DNA of 64,000 nucleotides from Geothrix sp. (GTDB taxonomy: Bacteria > Acidobacteriota > Holophagae > Holophagales > Holophagaceae): assembly GCF_020622065.1 (NCBI RefSeq), contig NZ_JAHRYQ010000002.1:431905-495904 (forward strand). The letters are read 5' to 3'. Position 1 is the stretch's first letter. The number at the start of each line of letters is the position of its first letter. The notes below the pieces were generated by a model. It did no database searches. It was not told where the DNA came from and worked only from the letters and a program-made list of their open reading frames with translations. Positions 35,152-43,902 of this stretch are shown one piece after another. Position numbers and translations under genes: made by a program.

Positions 35152-35391
35152 CTACTCCCCGTCCATCGGGGACAGTAGATCCCGAAGCTCCCACCCAACC
35201 GCCTTGGCCAACCGTTCCATGTTATCGATGGATACGTTTCGTTCGCCGCGTTCGACGGAGCCCACATAGGTGCGATGGAGTTCCGAGAGCTCGGCCAAGC
35301 CTTCCTGAGAAAGTCGGCACTGAAGTCGAGCCCTTCGTAGATTGGAGGCGAAGAGCAAGCGTGCTGTGGAGTGGCTGCGCTTTGTTGGCAC
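35152..35391 (-). CDS. small Xre-family regulator
   Basis: This 79-aa protein is nearly all HTH (LRRARLQCRLSQEGLAELSELHRTYVGSVERGER) with a short tail (LAKAVGWELRDLL), like controller proteins of mobile elements or restriction systems. It is divergent from the secreted-protein gene at 35721. No toxin or restriction gene is adjacent. Confidence 0.78.
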   Translation of the reverse strand: MPTKRSHSTARLLFASNLRRARLQCRLSQEGLAELSELHRTYVGSVERGERNVSIDNMERLAKAVGWELRDLLSPMDGE

Positions 35392-35720
35392 CAGCCATCG
35401 TTTGCCTTATGATGACTTTGGATCTACAGACTTAAAGTAGCATTTCCCAAATGAGGGCAATCTCGGCAATGAAATAAGGGAATCCATCCAGGTTCAGCAG
35501 AGAAGGACAGCGTGAAAGGACAAACCAGAAGGATGGTTGCCAACCTAGGCTGCCGGCTTCCCCCTCTCATGTTCCGACTTTCTACGCTTCGTTCATCACC
35601 CGGCCGCAGGCTGGAGCAGGTCAACTCCATTCGTCAGTTACCAAACCCATGCAGAGCAACCTTCTCAAGAGCATGACAACCCCGCTGTGATTACCGTCCT
35701 TGTTTCCAATAGGAGATGCG
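35392..35720. other. intergenic stretch between divergent genes
   Basis: I see no gene, only likely promoters for the divergent 35152 and 35721 genes and a few short inverted repeats. Confidence 0.35.
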
Positions 35721-36479
35721 ATGAACCTTCGTTGTTTTTTGGCTACTTGCTTGGTGGCCCTTTCCGTTTTTGGGCAAGAAGTGCAACCGGCTTTTGACTA
35801 CCACCAAGTAATCAAGCTCGACCTGTCCAAATTTGAGGTTCCTGGTCCTTCGCGCCCAACCAAGGGGCGACGAGTAGGTGTGGGGTCGGTGGTCATCAAT
35901 GTGGAAGGGCTCAATGACGAACTTCTGCGTGGCCACTGGGTGAAATATTATTTCCGGGAAATCACAGATCACCCTGATGTCTTTCAACCTGGCCTTCAGC
36001 GTGTTTTATCAGGCCTGCTTACAAAATTAGGCATGGAAGTTGTGCCGAAGGAAGATGCACCGGTGATTGTTGACCTCTATTTTCACCTCTACTTAGGTCG
36101 AAAAGGTGTACAACCCGAGGGCCATCGTTCCGAAAATGGTTCTACTTGGTTGTTTCCAACTGCCAAAAAAGTAAGCTATGACGCGACCATGGCCATTAAA
36201 GCAAAGACGGCACTAGCCTCTTATCTCCAAGCGGATAATGCTCAAATAGGTGCGGTTGATGTTTATATTTCACAATCAATCGAGCCATCCATTGGAGGTG
36301 GATTCACTTCACTTTATAAGGCCTACCCAGGAACAGAATTGATGAAATTCCCTCAATTCATATCAGCAGTGAATGCCTCTCTGGAAAATCTTGTACGAAA
36401 GGGCACGACCAAATTGGTGGAGCGAATGGATGAGGAGCGAGTCGACGATATGTGGCGGGGGCTTGCCAATCGAAAATAA
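35721..36479 (+). CDS. secreted protein of unknown function
   Basis: This 252-aa protein has a signal peptide (MNLRCFLATCLVALSVFGQ), then a mixed alpha/beta mature part with no recognised domain. AGGAG precedes the ATG at 35721; an earlier in-frame ATG at 35700 lacks one. GC content is lower than in the core genes, as in the rest of the element. A symmetric terminator follows. It is a cargo gene of the mobile element. Confidence 0.62.
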   Translation: MNLRCFLATCLVALSVFGQEVQPAFDYHQVIKLDLSKFEVPGPSRPTKGRRVGVGSVVINVEGLNDELLRGHWVKYYFREITDHPDVFQPGLQRVLSGLLTKLGMEVVPKEDAPVIVDLYFHLYLGRKGVQPEGHRSENGSTWLFPTAKKVSYDATMAIKAKTALASYLQADNAQIGAVDVYISQSIEPSIGGGFTSLYKAYPGTELMKFPQFISAVNASLENLVRKGTTKLVERMDEERVDDMWRGLANRK

Positions 36480-36530
36480 GGCAACGGCCTAAAGATTTCG
36501 TCAACTCGCACCTCGGCATCCCCTCTGTTG

Positions 36531-36562
36531 CCACGAGAAGAATGTAGACATTCTTCTCGTGG
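36531..36562. terminator. bidirectional terminator hairpin
   Basis: The arms at 36531-36544 and 36549-36562 are perfect over 14 bases with TAGA as loop (CCACGAGAAGAATG and its complement). ATTTTG follows on the plus strand. It lies between the convergent secreted-protein and relaxase genes and can serve both. Confidence 0.75.
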
Positions 36563-36640
36563 ATTTTGTTTGTCGTTACTGCATCAAAGGACGCCCTCCC
36601 TAAAGCTTGTTGGAACTGGTATGGGCCTGAGGCAAGCCCA

Positions 36641-38638
36641 TCAACGGGAGAAGCCCTTTGGTCCAGCAGGAGGCTGGCGTGGCTGATTCTCGATGGAATC
36701 ACGCACACGGTTGTCTTCCAGTTCCGGTTCAAGACTGCTGGCCCGGCGCCAACGATCGCCGAAGGGTGCTCGGCTTTTGGCCCGATCTTCTCTCTCAATG
36801 TCTGCGTGGGGGTCGCCAATTTTTTGGGCCAGAGCCTCTGACAACTCGACCAGTCTTTTCCACCCACTGCGAACCAGGCTCAGTCGGTTATCCAACCATC
36901 CAGCAAACCCCTGCTCCTGAGGCAAAGGATCACTATTTTCATGTAGGTTATAGGCTTCGCGAATCGCATCATCGGCGGCCCAATAGGCCTCACCCCGATC
37001 CTCGTGACTTCCATGGGCCAGACTCGTCTCAGCCAACCTCTCGACCCGAGCAGGTAGTTCATCTGGAAGGCATGGGGTGAGACGCATGGACCATGAGTCA
37101 TCGTTAGCATGTATCAGAGACTTTTCAGGCTCGGGAGAGAGCTTCAGCCGTGTACGAAGGGTGAACCATCTCGTTAGCTTTGGCAGATATACAAGGGCTA
37201 AGGCTCGCAAGGATCTGGAGGCCAAAGGCGGTAGAGACACTGGTGATATAGAGCCCCCCAACCCCAGAGCCTGGCTTGCTTCGGATGCAATGGATCGCTG
37301 TCTCCTAACAACGTGATGGTCGAAAGAGGAAGTGGATGCATCCCGTCCAGGTCCACCATGTAGGCCGGGATTAGGGCCATCGGGTTCTCCAGGTATGTGA
37401 GTAACGCTTCCGGAACTGCCTCGATCAAGATGGGCCCCATCCGAGTTCCCAACACAAAGATCCGGCGTTCGTCCAGGTATGGCAGCGGCCTCGGCACTCC
37501 CGGGAACTCCAAGCCTTTGGGCATTAGGCCAGGCAGATGAACCCATTTGGGGATCTTCCCGTGGGCCTCGCCAGTCTCCCAGATCTTCCTCCTTGCCTCG
37601 CGCATTAAATCCGCGACCGTGCCCTTCCAGGTTTCCCACGCCGGGAGATGGTTCCATCTCCCTGGAGGAGGGAGCCCCAGCCACTCTTCCTCCCAGCTCG
37701 GGACTTGGCTCGGTGATTCGAGTCGCTCGAGACGACCATGGGGCGATTGAATTTCCAGCGCCTTCATCCTTGATTCTCCGTATGTGCTGATTGGCCCGAT
37801 CAAGGGCGGTATCCGGACTGATCGCTGTCAGATCAAGGGCCGGGTCATATTTAAGAACCTTCGCGAGGTTGGCAAAGCCGTACGGTTTGCCGAGGTCTGA
37901 ACCCTTCATGAGTTCTCCTTCAAATTCGAATGTAATACCTGTGATGCGTGCGCCCCGGATGTTTAGAGAGGCACTGCCGCCACGTGCTCGAAATTCCTCT
38001 AAGAATCGAGGGAAAGGACGAACGCCCCAACATTCGTTTGCGGCTTCAATGGATTGGTCCACAACCAACCGAATCTTCTGTTTGATTGTCGGTAGTCCGG
38101 TCCGTTCGGCGAGGGCACGTTCCTTCCCGCGGGGACGTGTTGAGTTCAAGCGTTCCTTCTGGTGGATTCGGCCCGACCGGGTGGGACTGGCCACGGGCTC
38201 CAATCCGAATTGTTCTTCGAGAACCCTTAATGCACCTTCGATCTTGCGGAAATCCCGTAGGACTTCCCTCGCGAGGGATCCGTCGGCACGAATGCGACTG
38301 GCGACGATATGGATATGCTCGTGGGGCTGATCATGGTGTTGGATCACACAATAGCTATCCCACCCCATTTCCTGAACAACTCGCTGAGCCACTAGCAACC
38401 ACTCTTCCATCGAAAGATGCTCGCCCGGTCGAAGCGAGATCGAGAGGTGGCGGACAGGCTTTTGGATGGCCCTACGGAGTCTTGATATGGCTTCCAGCTC
38501 TCGCCGTAGGTCGGCAATTGACTCGCCAGCCAACGTGCCACCAAGAAGTGTGGCTCGTTCCATCCCGGAGGCTGTTTTTCGGAACAGGTAACTCAGCAGA
38601 GGGCCAAACCCATTACCTTTCGTGAGTTTTCCGATCAT
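36641..38638 (-). CDS. MOBP-type relaxase/mobilization nuclease
   Basis: This 665-aa protein nicks the transfer origin and leads the strand to the recipient. The N-terminal 260 residues form the relaxase domain. The nucleophilic Tyr is likely Y17 (LLSYLFRK), and the metal-binding histidines are in PHEHIH (H106, H108, H110) with VASRIRADG after. Residues about 290-480 are a Gly/Ser/Pro-rich linker, whose DNA also encodes another plausible protein in a different frame (37198-37767). The C-terminal part is helical. Its start overlaps the MobC-like gene by 26 bases. Confidence 0.86.
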   Translation of the reverse strand: MIGKLTKGNGFGPLLSYLFRKTASGMERATLLGGTLAGESIADLRRELEAISRLRRAIQKPVRHLSISLRPGEHLSMEEWLLVAQRVVQEMGWDSYCVIQHHDQPHEHIHIVASRIRADGSLAREVLRDFRKIEGALRVLEEQFGLEPVASPTRSGRIHQKERLNSTRPRGKERALAERTGLPTIKQKIRLVVDQSIEAANECWGVRPFPRFLEEFRARGGSASLNIRGARITGITFEFEGELMKGSDLGKPYGFANLAKVLKYDPALDLTAISPDTALDRANQHIRRIKDEGAGNSIAPWSSRATRITEPSPELGGRVAGAPSSREMEPSPGVGNLEGHGRGFNARGKEEDLGDWRGPREDPQMGSSAWPNAQRLGVPGSAEAAAIPGRTPDLCVGNSDGAHLDRGSSGSVTHIPGEPDGPNPGLHGGPGRDASTSSFDHHVVRRQRSIASEASQALGLGGSISPVSLPPLASRSLRALALVYLPKLTRWFTLRTRLKLSPEPEKSLIHANDDSWSMRLTPCLPDELPARVERLAETSLAHGSHEDRGEAYWAADDAIREAYNLHENSDPLPQEQGFAGWLDNRLSLVRSGWKRLVELSEALAQKIGDPHADIEREDRAKSRAPFGDRWRRASSLEPELEDNRVRDSIENQPRQPPAGPKGFSR
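37198..37767 (-). CDS. possible gene embedded in the relaxase (MobB-like arrangement)
   Basis: An ATG at 37767, with GGAG eight bases upstream, opens a 189-aa frame inside the relaxase gene. The product has a globular, hydrophobic look (ERRIFVLGTRMGPILIEAVPEALLTYL, AYMVDLDGMHPLPLSTITLLG), while the relaxase frame in the same stretch is low-complexity. RSF1010-type mobilization genes carry mobB inside mobA in a similar way. No family match; it could also be a chance open frame. Confidence 0.42.
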   Translation of the reverse strand: MKALEIQSPHGRLERLESPSQVPSWEEEWLGLPPPGRWNHLPAWETWKGTVADLMREARRKIWETGEAHGKIPKWVHLPGLMPKGLEFPGVPRPLPYLDERRIFVLGTRMGPILIEAVPEALLTYLENPMALIPAYMVDLDGMHPLPLSTITLLGDSDPLHPKQARLWGWGALYHQCLYRLWPPDPCEP

Positions 38639-38981
38639 GTCGAAGTTCCTCCTGTACCCGAAGGAGGAGCTCCCTAATATTCCAGAGCTCTACCAGGATT
38701 CCGTCCGATGATGACGACTCCCCGGAATTGAGATTTCGGGCGATCTGGTTGAGGTTGTTACCGACTCGGCCAAGTTCTTGAGCGAATTCCCGGTCGATCA
38801 TTGGTGGGGGAATCTGCCCAAGTAACAGATTTCGGCCAAGGGAAGACAGGCTGGTGTTGTGATTCTTGGCGGCGTTCCTGAGTTGGACATGTTCAGCGCC
38901 GGTCAGACGAACCGTGAGTATCACAGCCCGGCGTCGAGCCTCCTCGACGCGCTGCTTTCGATGATTACTGGCGGCACACAT
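38613..38981 (-). CDS. MobC-like relaxosome accessory protein
   Basis: This 122-aa protein has a ribbon-helix-helix-like N-terminus (VILTVRLTGAEHVQLRNAAKNHNTSLSSLGRNLLLG) and the MobC motif LGRVGNNLNQIARNLN. It helps the relaxase open the transfer origin, which lies just upstream at about 38990-39125. It is coupled to the relaxase gene by overlap. Confidence 0.85.
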   Translation of the reverse strand: MCAASNHRKQRVEEARRRAVILTVRLTGAEHVQLRNAAKNHNTSLSSLGRNLLLGQIPPPMIDREFAQELGRVGNNLNQIARNLNSGESSSSDGILVELWNIRELLLRVQEELRHDRKTHER

Positions 38982-38989
38982 TAGAGAGT

Positions 38990-39125
38990 TCCTTTCCTGG
39001 CGGTAGCCACAAGGGGGTTCAGGGGCAAAGCCCCTGGCGAGCAGCGAATCGGATACAGAGGCGAGCGAAGCGACCCGATGTATTCGGTTTGCCTTGCTCG
39101 CTCCACACCATTGACGGGAGCGCTA
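38990..39125. other. probable transfer origin (oriT) region
   Basis: This lies directly upstream of mobC, where oriT is usual. It contains a perfect hairpin CAGGGGC-AAA-GCCCCTG (39020-39036) followed by GCGAGCAGCG. GAGGCGAGCGAAGCG comes next, then a CTTGCTCGCTCC complement at about 39092-39103. The nic position cannot be set by eye. Confidence 0.52.
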
Positions 39126-39134
39126 TCCCTGGGT

Positions 39135-39803
39135 CTACGGCTTTCCTCGTAGACGCCGATCACGGCTGCCCCTTGGAAACTCGATCCACATGCTCATATG
39201 TTGGAGGCGACTGAAGAATGGCGCGCCGTATCGCATAATCAGCGCTTCGGCAGTGCAATTGGTCGTGCAGCTGGTGGAACGGTAGTGGTCATACCGAGCC
39301 CGGATTAACCGGTCAATGAATGCAATGCCCCGGTCATATTCTCGCCCCCCACGCTCCTTGATCTCCCCGCCGAGGTCATCCAAGAACAGAAAATCTGCCT
39401 GTGCGAGTCGACGAAAGAGGCGCTCCTGATCAGCAGGATGGAGAGCCATGCTGCGCCACTCGGTGACAAGATCTAGGACACTCCTCCAAATGGCTGGTGA
39501 ATTAGCAGGATCGAATTGGTTCGGAATTCCATATGCGTACTTCTTAAGGAGTTGATGCTTTGCAAGTGCAGCCATAGCGTAGGTTTTACCCACACCTGTT
39601 GTGCCCGCCAACACCACTCCATTGGGTCGAACCTTTGGCGGCGCCTGGAAGGGTATCTGCTCCAAAGTATTTCGGAGAGGTTCTTCAATTTGGCTAATGT
39701 CGGCAGCCAACTCTGCCGGCATTACACCTGCATTTTCTAGAAGCATCCGAATAGAAGATGCATTGCAACGCGGAGCTGTATCGAATGAAAGCTCTTCAGG
39801 CAT
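39135..39803 (-). CDS. DnaC/IstB-type AAA+ helicase loader
   Basis: This 222-aa ATPase has Walker A LAGTTGVGKTYA (about residues 65-76) and Walker B FLFLDDLGG, and later a TTNC polar segment like the sensor of DnaC/IstB proteins. With the DUF1376-like gene three bases away, it would load the host replicative helicase at the element's origin. It is distinct in sequence from the IstB remnant at 20421. Confidence 0.82.
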   Translation of the reverse strand: MPEELSFDTAPRCNASSIRMLLENAGVMPAELAADISQIEEPLRNTLEQIPFQAPPKVRPNGVVLAGTTGVGKTYAMAALAKHQLLKKYAYGIPNQFDPANSPAIWRSVLDLVTEWRSMALHPADQERLFRRLAQADFLFLDDLGGEIKERGGREYDRGIAFIDRLIRARYDHYRSTSCTTNCTAEALIMRYGAPFFSRLQHMSMWIEFPRGSRDRRLRGKP

Positions 39804-39806
39804 GGA

Positions 39807-40670
39807 TCACACCTCCGTGCCATGAGAGTCGCCCTCTCGAAACTGATCAATGAGTGCTCGGTCCGAATCTGTAAGGTCGTCCCTCGATCGAATCGGGGGC
39901 TTCGTATCCAGCGTCTGTGCGAGAAGATTCGCAATGCTTTTCTTCTGAAATAGCCACGGCAAACTTGCCCGCCATCCATGAGGACCCGAACCAAGGTAAA
40001 ACGGCAACTTTGGGATGCGTCGGATGGCCTCAAGGATCTGTTCCAGGCCTCCAATTTCCTCGACGATTGCATCAATTCCACCAGGGAGATCCCTCGCCGT
40101 TCCCTGAGAGATCACGCCACTAGTGCCATTTGCCATTGAATTCCAAACGGATAGGATCTCCATAGCTATTGGATGGTTGGATAGGTCGATCGCCTGGTGT
40201 TGCTTCCTCCGATGTTTTGAGTACGGATTCCTTGGTTTTTCGCATGGTAGTTCCGCTTCCAATGTCGTTGGAGCACCTTCGGGATCTGTGTCTGGGTTCC
40301 ATCTTCCGTAGGCAGACCGACGTCGCTTTTCCGAAAGTGTCATTGCCTCTTGCCGCTCCGCCTCGATGCGAGGATGGACATAGTGCGTCTCTCCAATCGG
40401 TTCAAATTCGAAGCGAATGAAAGGCCACGATCGGACAACAGTTTTTTCAGTTACTCGCAACAGGCGAGCAAGAATGCATAGGTCCTGTGGAATCTTTTCT
40501 GAAATCATGCAATGCACAGAGCACAAAATCAGAACACCGATAGCTTCCGCAAGGAATTCTGGAGGAGCTTGAATTAATACAGGATTGTACAGAATATCTT
40601 TTATATATATTCTTATGTATTCACTTATGATTCTCGATTGAAATGCGTTTGAACCGTAGCCGCTATGCAT
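39807..40670 (-). CDS. DUF1376-like replication protein
   Basis: This 287-aa protein has an N-terminal winged-helix-like section of DUF1376 type (EKIPQDLCILARLLRVTEKTVVRSWPFI, then VHPRIEAERQEAMTLSEKRRRSAYGRW), a charged linker and a helical C-terminal domain. Such proteins, together with a DnaC-like loader, form the replication module of phages and mobilizable elements. The start is preceded by AT-rich DNA that could be the origin. Confidence 0.68.
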   Translation of the reverse strand: MHSGYGSNAFQSRIISEYIRIYIKDILYNPVLIQAPPEFLAEAIGVLILCSVHCMISEKIPQDLCILARLLRVTEKTVVRSWPFIRFEFEPIGETHYVHPRIEAERQEAMTLSEKRRRSAYGRWNPDTDPEGAPTTLEAELPCEKPRNPYSKHRRKQHQAIDLSNHPIAMEILSVWNSMANGTSGVISQGTARDLPGGIDAIVEEIGGLEQILEAIRRIPKLPFYLGSGPHGWRASLPWLFQKKSIANLLAQTLDTKPPIRSRDDLTDSDRALIDQFREGDSHGTEV

Positions 40671-40772
40671 GTGCTCTCCAAGCGCACACCTGCGGATTGC
40701 GGTTTTGGTCGTGGTCTCCCTTCGGCCAGCTACAAATTTGACGGGTGCCCGCCCCCGACAGCAGAGTGCTCA

Positions 40773-40973
40773 TCACTTCCCCTCTCCCTCAGAGGTCTCA
40801 AGAGAGTCGAGCCATCTCTGCAAGTCCGAGACTCTGATCAACCGGACTTTCCCCCGTTTCAGGTAGGCCAGCTTTTTATCTTTCATGGCTAGGTAGAGGG
40901 AAGTCCGATCTACCCCGCTGTACTGAACAGCCTGCGCGACGCGCAGTGTATATGGTGGTATCGCTGCATGCAT
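40773..40973 (-). CDS. AlpA/excisionase-type HTH protein
   Basis: This 66-aa protein is a MerR-like HTH of the excisionase family (LRVAQAVQYSGVDRTSLYLAMKDKKLAYLKRGKVRLIRVSDLQRWLDSL). It probably directs integrase toward excision or activates replication genes. It lies between the AT-rich cargo gene and the replication genes. Confidence 0.8.
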   Translation of the reverse strand: MHAAIPPYTLRVAQAVQYSGVDRTSLYLAMKDKKLAYLKRGKVRLIRVSDLQRWLDSLETSEGEGK

Positions 40974-41071
40974 TGGTGCCTCCTCGCACGGTCCGGAGCA
41001 CGGCCGGATGCAAGGAGGATCTGATTTTCGTCCAACGCCAACCTGTAGATATGTTTAGTGAGGTAGGTGAA

Positions 41072-42241
41072 TCAAATATGTGCTAGGCCGACCCTTTCCC
41101 AACCTGGACCATTCAGGAGCTCCGCTGACTTGGGGTGGCTGGGAAAGGGCATCTCCGGGTAGGGCGGATCATTGTCGTCCTGTATTCGAGGGCAGCGAGA
41201 AAGGGTTGGGGTTAAAAATGTCGGAAATTGGTCAATAGACGGGAATACGCACTTAATTCTTTCCCCATTTGGCCCAGTACGTATGCAACTACCAACATAT
41301 GGTTTTATTTCATTTAACCAATCTTCGATTTCTTTTTTATGATTTTTTCCCCAACTACTAATGCTGCCTTTTGTTGAACAAACATATAATAATTTTGATT
41401 GCGCATGGATTAATTTGGCTAATTCAAAATGGTTTTCAATATTGCAACCATTAATAGCCAAAAGTAATCCACATTCTCTCATCAAAAAAATCTGGGGGGA
41501 AGGCCATATTAATTCTGCTAGTGAGTGCTCACCTGGCCTACCACCATTTAAAAACCTTGTCCGTTCAGCTTCCAGTTGGCCATGCCGAATGTGTGCCGTT
41601 GATGAAATCGCGGCAAGATTTTCAATAAATTCCCTATCAATAAATGGCATTACATAATTTCGCCCTCTCTTCATATGCTTTGTTAAATAAATATTCCAAA
41701 GAATCGCATACCAATACTCTTTGAATTGCTTCTTGGAATGTAGGCCCTCTACGACATGTCCAATTGGCCTCACAATGCGACGTTTTTTAAATTTCATTTC
41801 CTTATACTGTTCTCTATAGTCACACCTATACAGCTTATGAGGTGGTCGCAGCCAATTACTTGCAAAAATTCGTTCGTTCTTATTTTTATGGGTTTTTAAA
41901 ATATATTTCGAAACTTCATTCAAATTACTGAATTTTACGAGTAGTTCATCAATTAAATTTTCGACATCTCTCATTTCTTTTAATATTTGTTTTGCTTTTG
42001 GAAATTCGTTAAATCTTTTTAAATAAAACATATACCAAGACAATATTGTAATAAATGCATCGACAAGTTCTAATTTATTTATTTTTTTATTTTTTAAATC
42101 AAATAAATCTAACATTTTTTGTTTTAACTCATTCTTGATTATTATTTTTTTATTATTTAAACGCGAATATTCCATAAATACTACATCATTATTAACAGTA
42201 AATTTTTTAATTATTTCTTTTATTTTTTTGTTTTTAAGCAT
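41072..42241 (-). CDS. very AT-rich orphan cargo gene
   Basis: This 389-aa predicted cytosolic protein is unlike all its neighbours in base composition. The first 250 codons are dominated by A/T (Lys, Asn, Ile, Phe), and GC rises toward the C-terminus. It has helical stretches, a middle segment with RIVRPIGHVVEGLH, and a Pro-rich tail (NDPPYPEMPFPS). No domain is recognised. It occupies the slot next to integrase where mobile elements carry defence or other accessory genes. The reverse strand of a GC-rich genome would not give a 389-codon AT-rich frame by chance, so the gene is real. Confidence 0.7.
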   Translation of the reverse strand: MLKNKKIKEIIKKFTVNNDVVFMEYSRLNNKKIIIKNELKQKMLDLFDLKNKKINKLELVDAFITILSWYMFYLKRFNEFPKAKQILKEMRDVENLIDELLVKFSNLNEVSKYILKTHKNKNERIFASNWLRPPHKLYRCDYREQYKEMKFKKRRIVRPIGHVVEGLHSKKQFKEYWYAILWNIYLTKHMKRGRNYVMPFIDREFIENLAAISSTAHIRHGQLEAERTRFLNGGRPGEHSLAELIWPSPQIFLMRECGLLLAINGCNIENHFELAKLIHAQSKLLYVCSTKGSISSWGKNHKKEIEDWLNEIKPYVGSCIRTGPNGERIKCVFPSIDQFPTFLTPTLSRCPRIQDDNDPPYPEMPFPSHPKSAELLNGPGWERVGLAHI

Positions 42242-42285
42242 GTTTATCCTTATTTTTTACGCGATCCAAAAAGATAAAACTCCGA

Positions 42286-43689
42286 TTAGGACGACTGTAT
42301 TTTGAGACTTACCACTCGTTCAGAGCCCTCCAGGCCCAGTGCTGGGGCGATCGAGCGGAACCGCGCTGCCGCAGCGTCTGGACAGAGGTGTCCATAGTGT
42401 CTTTCAACCATGCGTGTGTCGCTGTGACCCAGCTGACGTGCGACCAGGATGAGGTCCATCCCTGCGGCGATCCAAGTGGACGCAGCAGTGTGCCGGAGTT
42501 CGTGGAATGTAAGTTTTGCGATCCCGGCAGCCTTGCATGCTACTTCCATGCTTGGTCTTTGATCTCCATGCAGCCAGACCTGCCCACCCTCCCGTGTCCG
42601 TCGTTTTACCTCTCCATCTCGAAGGAACATCGTCTCGTCGGCTCTCCGCCCAGCCGTGACGGCCTCGAAGAACACCGTGCCTTCTTCAGTCAGGAAGATG
42701 TGCCGATCCTTCCCACTCTTGGCTATGTGGCCAGGTATGAAAATGGTTTTCGCTTCCCGGTTGAATTCGGCGACCGTGATCTTGGTGAGTTCGCCGTAAC
42801 GAGCGCCCGTATAGAGGGCACCCTTCGACAGTCGTTGAAAGTCGGGTTGGCATGCCCGGACAAAACGAACCTGATCCTCGATTGCCAAAAAGCGCACACG
42901 TGCCGTGGAGGTGTTTCGGTATGGCTTTACTTCCTGCCAGATCGGATCCCCCCTGTAGGCACCCGACGTGTGTGCGTAGTTGAGAGCAGCTTTCAGGATG
43001 GTAAGGATGCGATTGGCGGTGTCCTTTCGAGCCCGCCTTTCTTTGTCGGTGGATGGAGGAGCTGGGGGTGGAAGGGGTTCAGGGGGCTTACGGGGGTGTT
43101 TGAACTTGCGCGGCTTGGGCCCTAGAACATCCGGAGTGGGAACCTTCTTGGCCCTGACACGACGTGGGGAGGTCGCCAAGACCTCCAGCCATTTCTCAAT
43201 CTTCTTCCGTGTCAGTTTCCCGACTTCAATATCCCCCAAGGCTGGGCGAATGTGTGCTTCCACTTGATAGGTCTGAGTCTGGGTTCCCTTGACACCCCGC
43301 CGTTCGCAGTCCTTTTTATAGTCAGCCAGCGCAGCGGCCACGGTGAACGGTCCTTCGTGAACCGTTCCCCCATCGACCTTTCGGCGGGCCTCTCTCGCCA
43401 CCTCAGCAAACCAGTCCCGAGCCCTGGACTGCGCCTGAGCCCAATTCATGATTCGGATGCCGTCCGCGTCCTCATAGTCATCAGCGGTACCGAGGGCTTT
43501 GGCCCTGCGTTCGCCGGTGGTCTTGTCACGCCACTTTGCCTGCCAGGTACCCGCAGATCGGGACATTGGCCGGTAGTAGCCGATTTGCTCCCCCTCGGCG
43601 AGAGAGGTCCAGTACGGCGCCTTCCGGGGCGCGACCTTCAAACGGTTTGTCCGATTGTCGAGTGTTGCGTCCTTCTTGGCTCGTGCCAT
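42286..43689 (-). CDS. tyrosine-type integrase
   Basis: This 467-aa recombinase has an N-terminal DUF4102/SAM-like arm-binding part and a core-binding segment (VAAALADYKKDCERR). The catalytic residues are in TGARYGELTK (Arg), HELRHTAAS (H-x-x-R), LGHSDTRM (His) and nucleophile Y432 in VERHYGHL. It is full length with all catalytic residues. It is the last gene before the tRNA-like attachment site at 43850-43899, as expected for an integrase using a tRNA 3' end. Confidence 0.93.
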   Translation of the reverse strand: MARAKKDATLDNRTNRLKVAPRKAPYWTSLAEGEQIGYYRPMSRSAGTWQAKWRDKTTGERRAKALGTADDYEDADGIRIMNWAQAQSRARDWFAEVAREARRKVDGGTVHEGPFTVAAALADYKKDCERRGVKGTQTQTYQVEAHIRPALGDIEVGKLTRKKIEKWLEVLATSPRRVRAKKVPTPDVLGPKPRKFKHPRKPPEPLPPPAPPSTDKERRARKDTANRILTILKAALNYAHTSGAYRGDPIWQEVKPYRNTSTARVRFLAIEDQVRFVRACQPDFQRLSKGALYTGARYGELTKITVAEFNREAKTIFIPGHIAKSGKDRHIFLTEEGTVFFEAVTAGRRADETMFLRDGEVKRRTREGGQVWLHGDQRPSMEVACKAAGIAKLTFHELRHTAASTWIAAGMDLILVARQLGHSDTRMVERHYGHLCPDAAAARFRSIAPALGLEGSERVVSLKIQSS

Positions 43690-43849
43690 CAGGCATCTCC
43701 CAGACGAAAGAACGGATCAGAGTTCTGTCTTGCATATATCTTGCACAGATGTTTCGGGACGACGCGGAACAAACCGGGCCAACAAACCCTGTTTTTCATG
43801 TATTTCAAGGCAAAATTGTACCATGAAACACCGCATCAGACTCATCTAT

Positions 43850-43899
43850 CTACCTTGACACGGTAGGGGTCGGCGGTTCGAGACCGCCCGCGCCAACCA
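43850..43899 (+). other. attR: 3' half of a tRNA-Val(GAC)-like gene
   Basis: The bases fold as the 3' half of a tRNA. The anticodon stem is CTACC (43850-43854) with GGTAG (43862-43866) around loop TTGACAC, anticodon GAC (Val). The variable loop is GGGTC. The T arm is GGCGG-TTCGAGA-CCGCC (43872-43888). The acceptor strand is CGCGCCA, then A and CCA (to 43899). The D arm and 5' acceptor strand are missing. A terminator follows directly. It is the core of an integration site at the element's right end. Confidence 0.78.
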
Positions 43900-43902
43900 G
43901 CC

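Noticed and set aside
43861-43899. A complete tRNA gene
   Set aside because: Only the anticodon arm, T arm and 3' acceptor strand are present; no D arm or 5' acceptor strand precedes them within the window.
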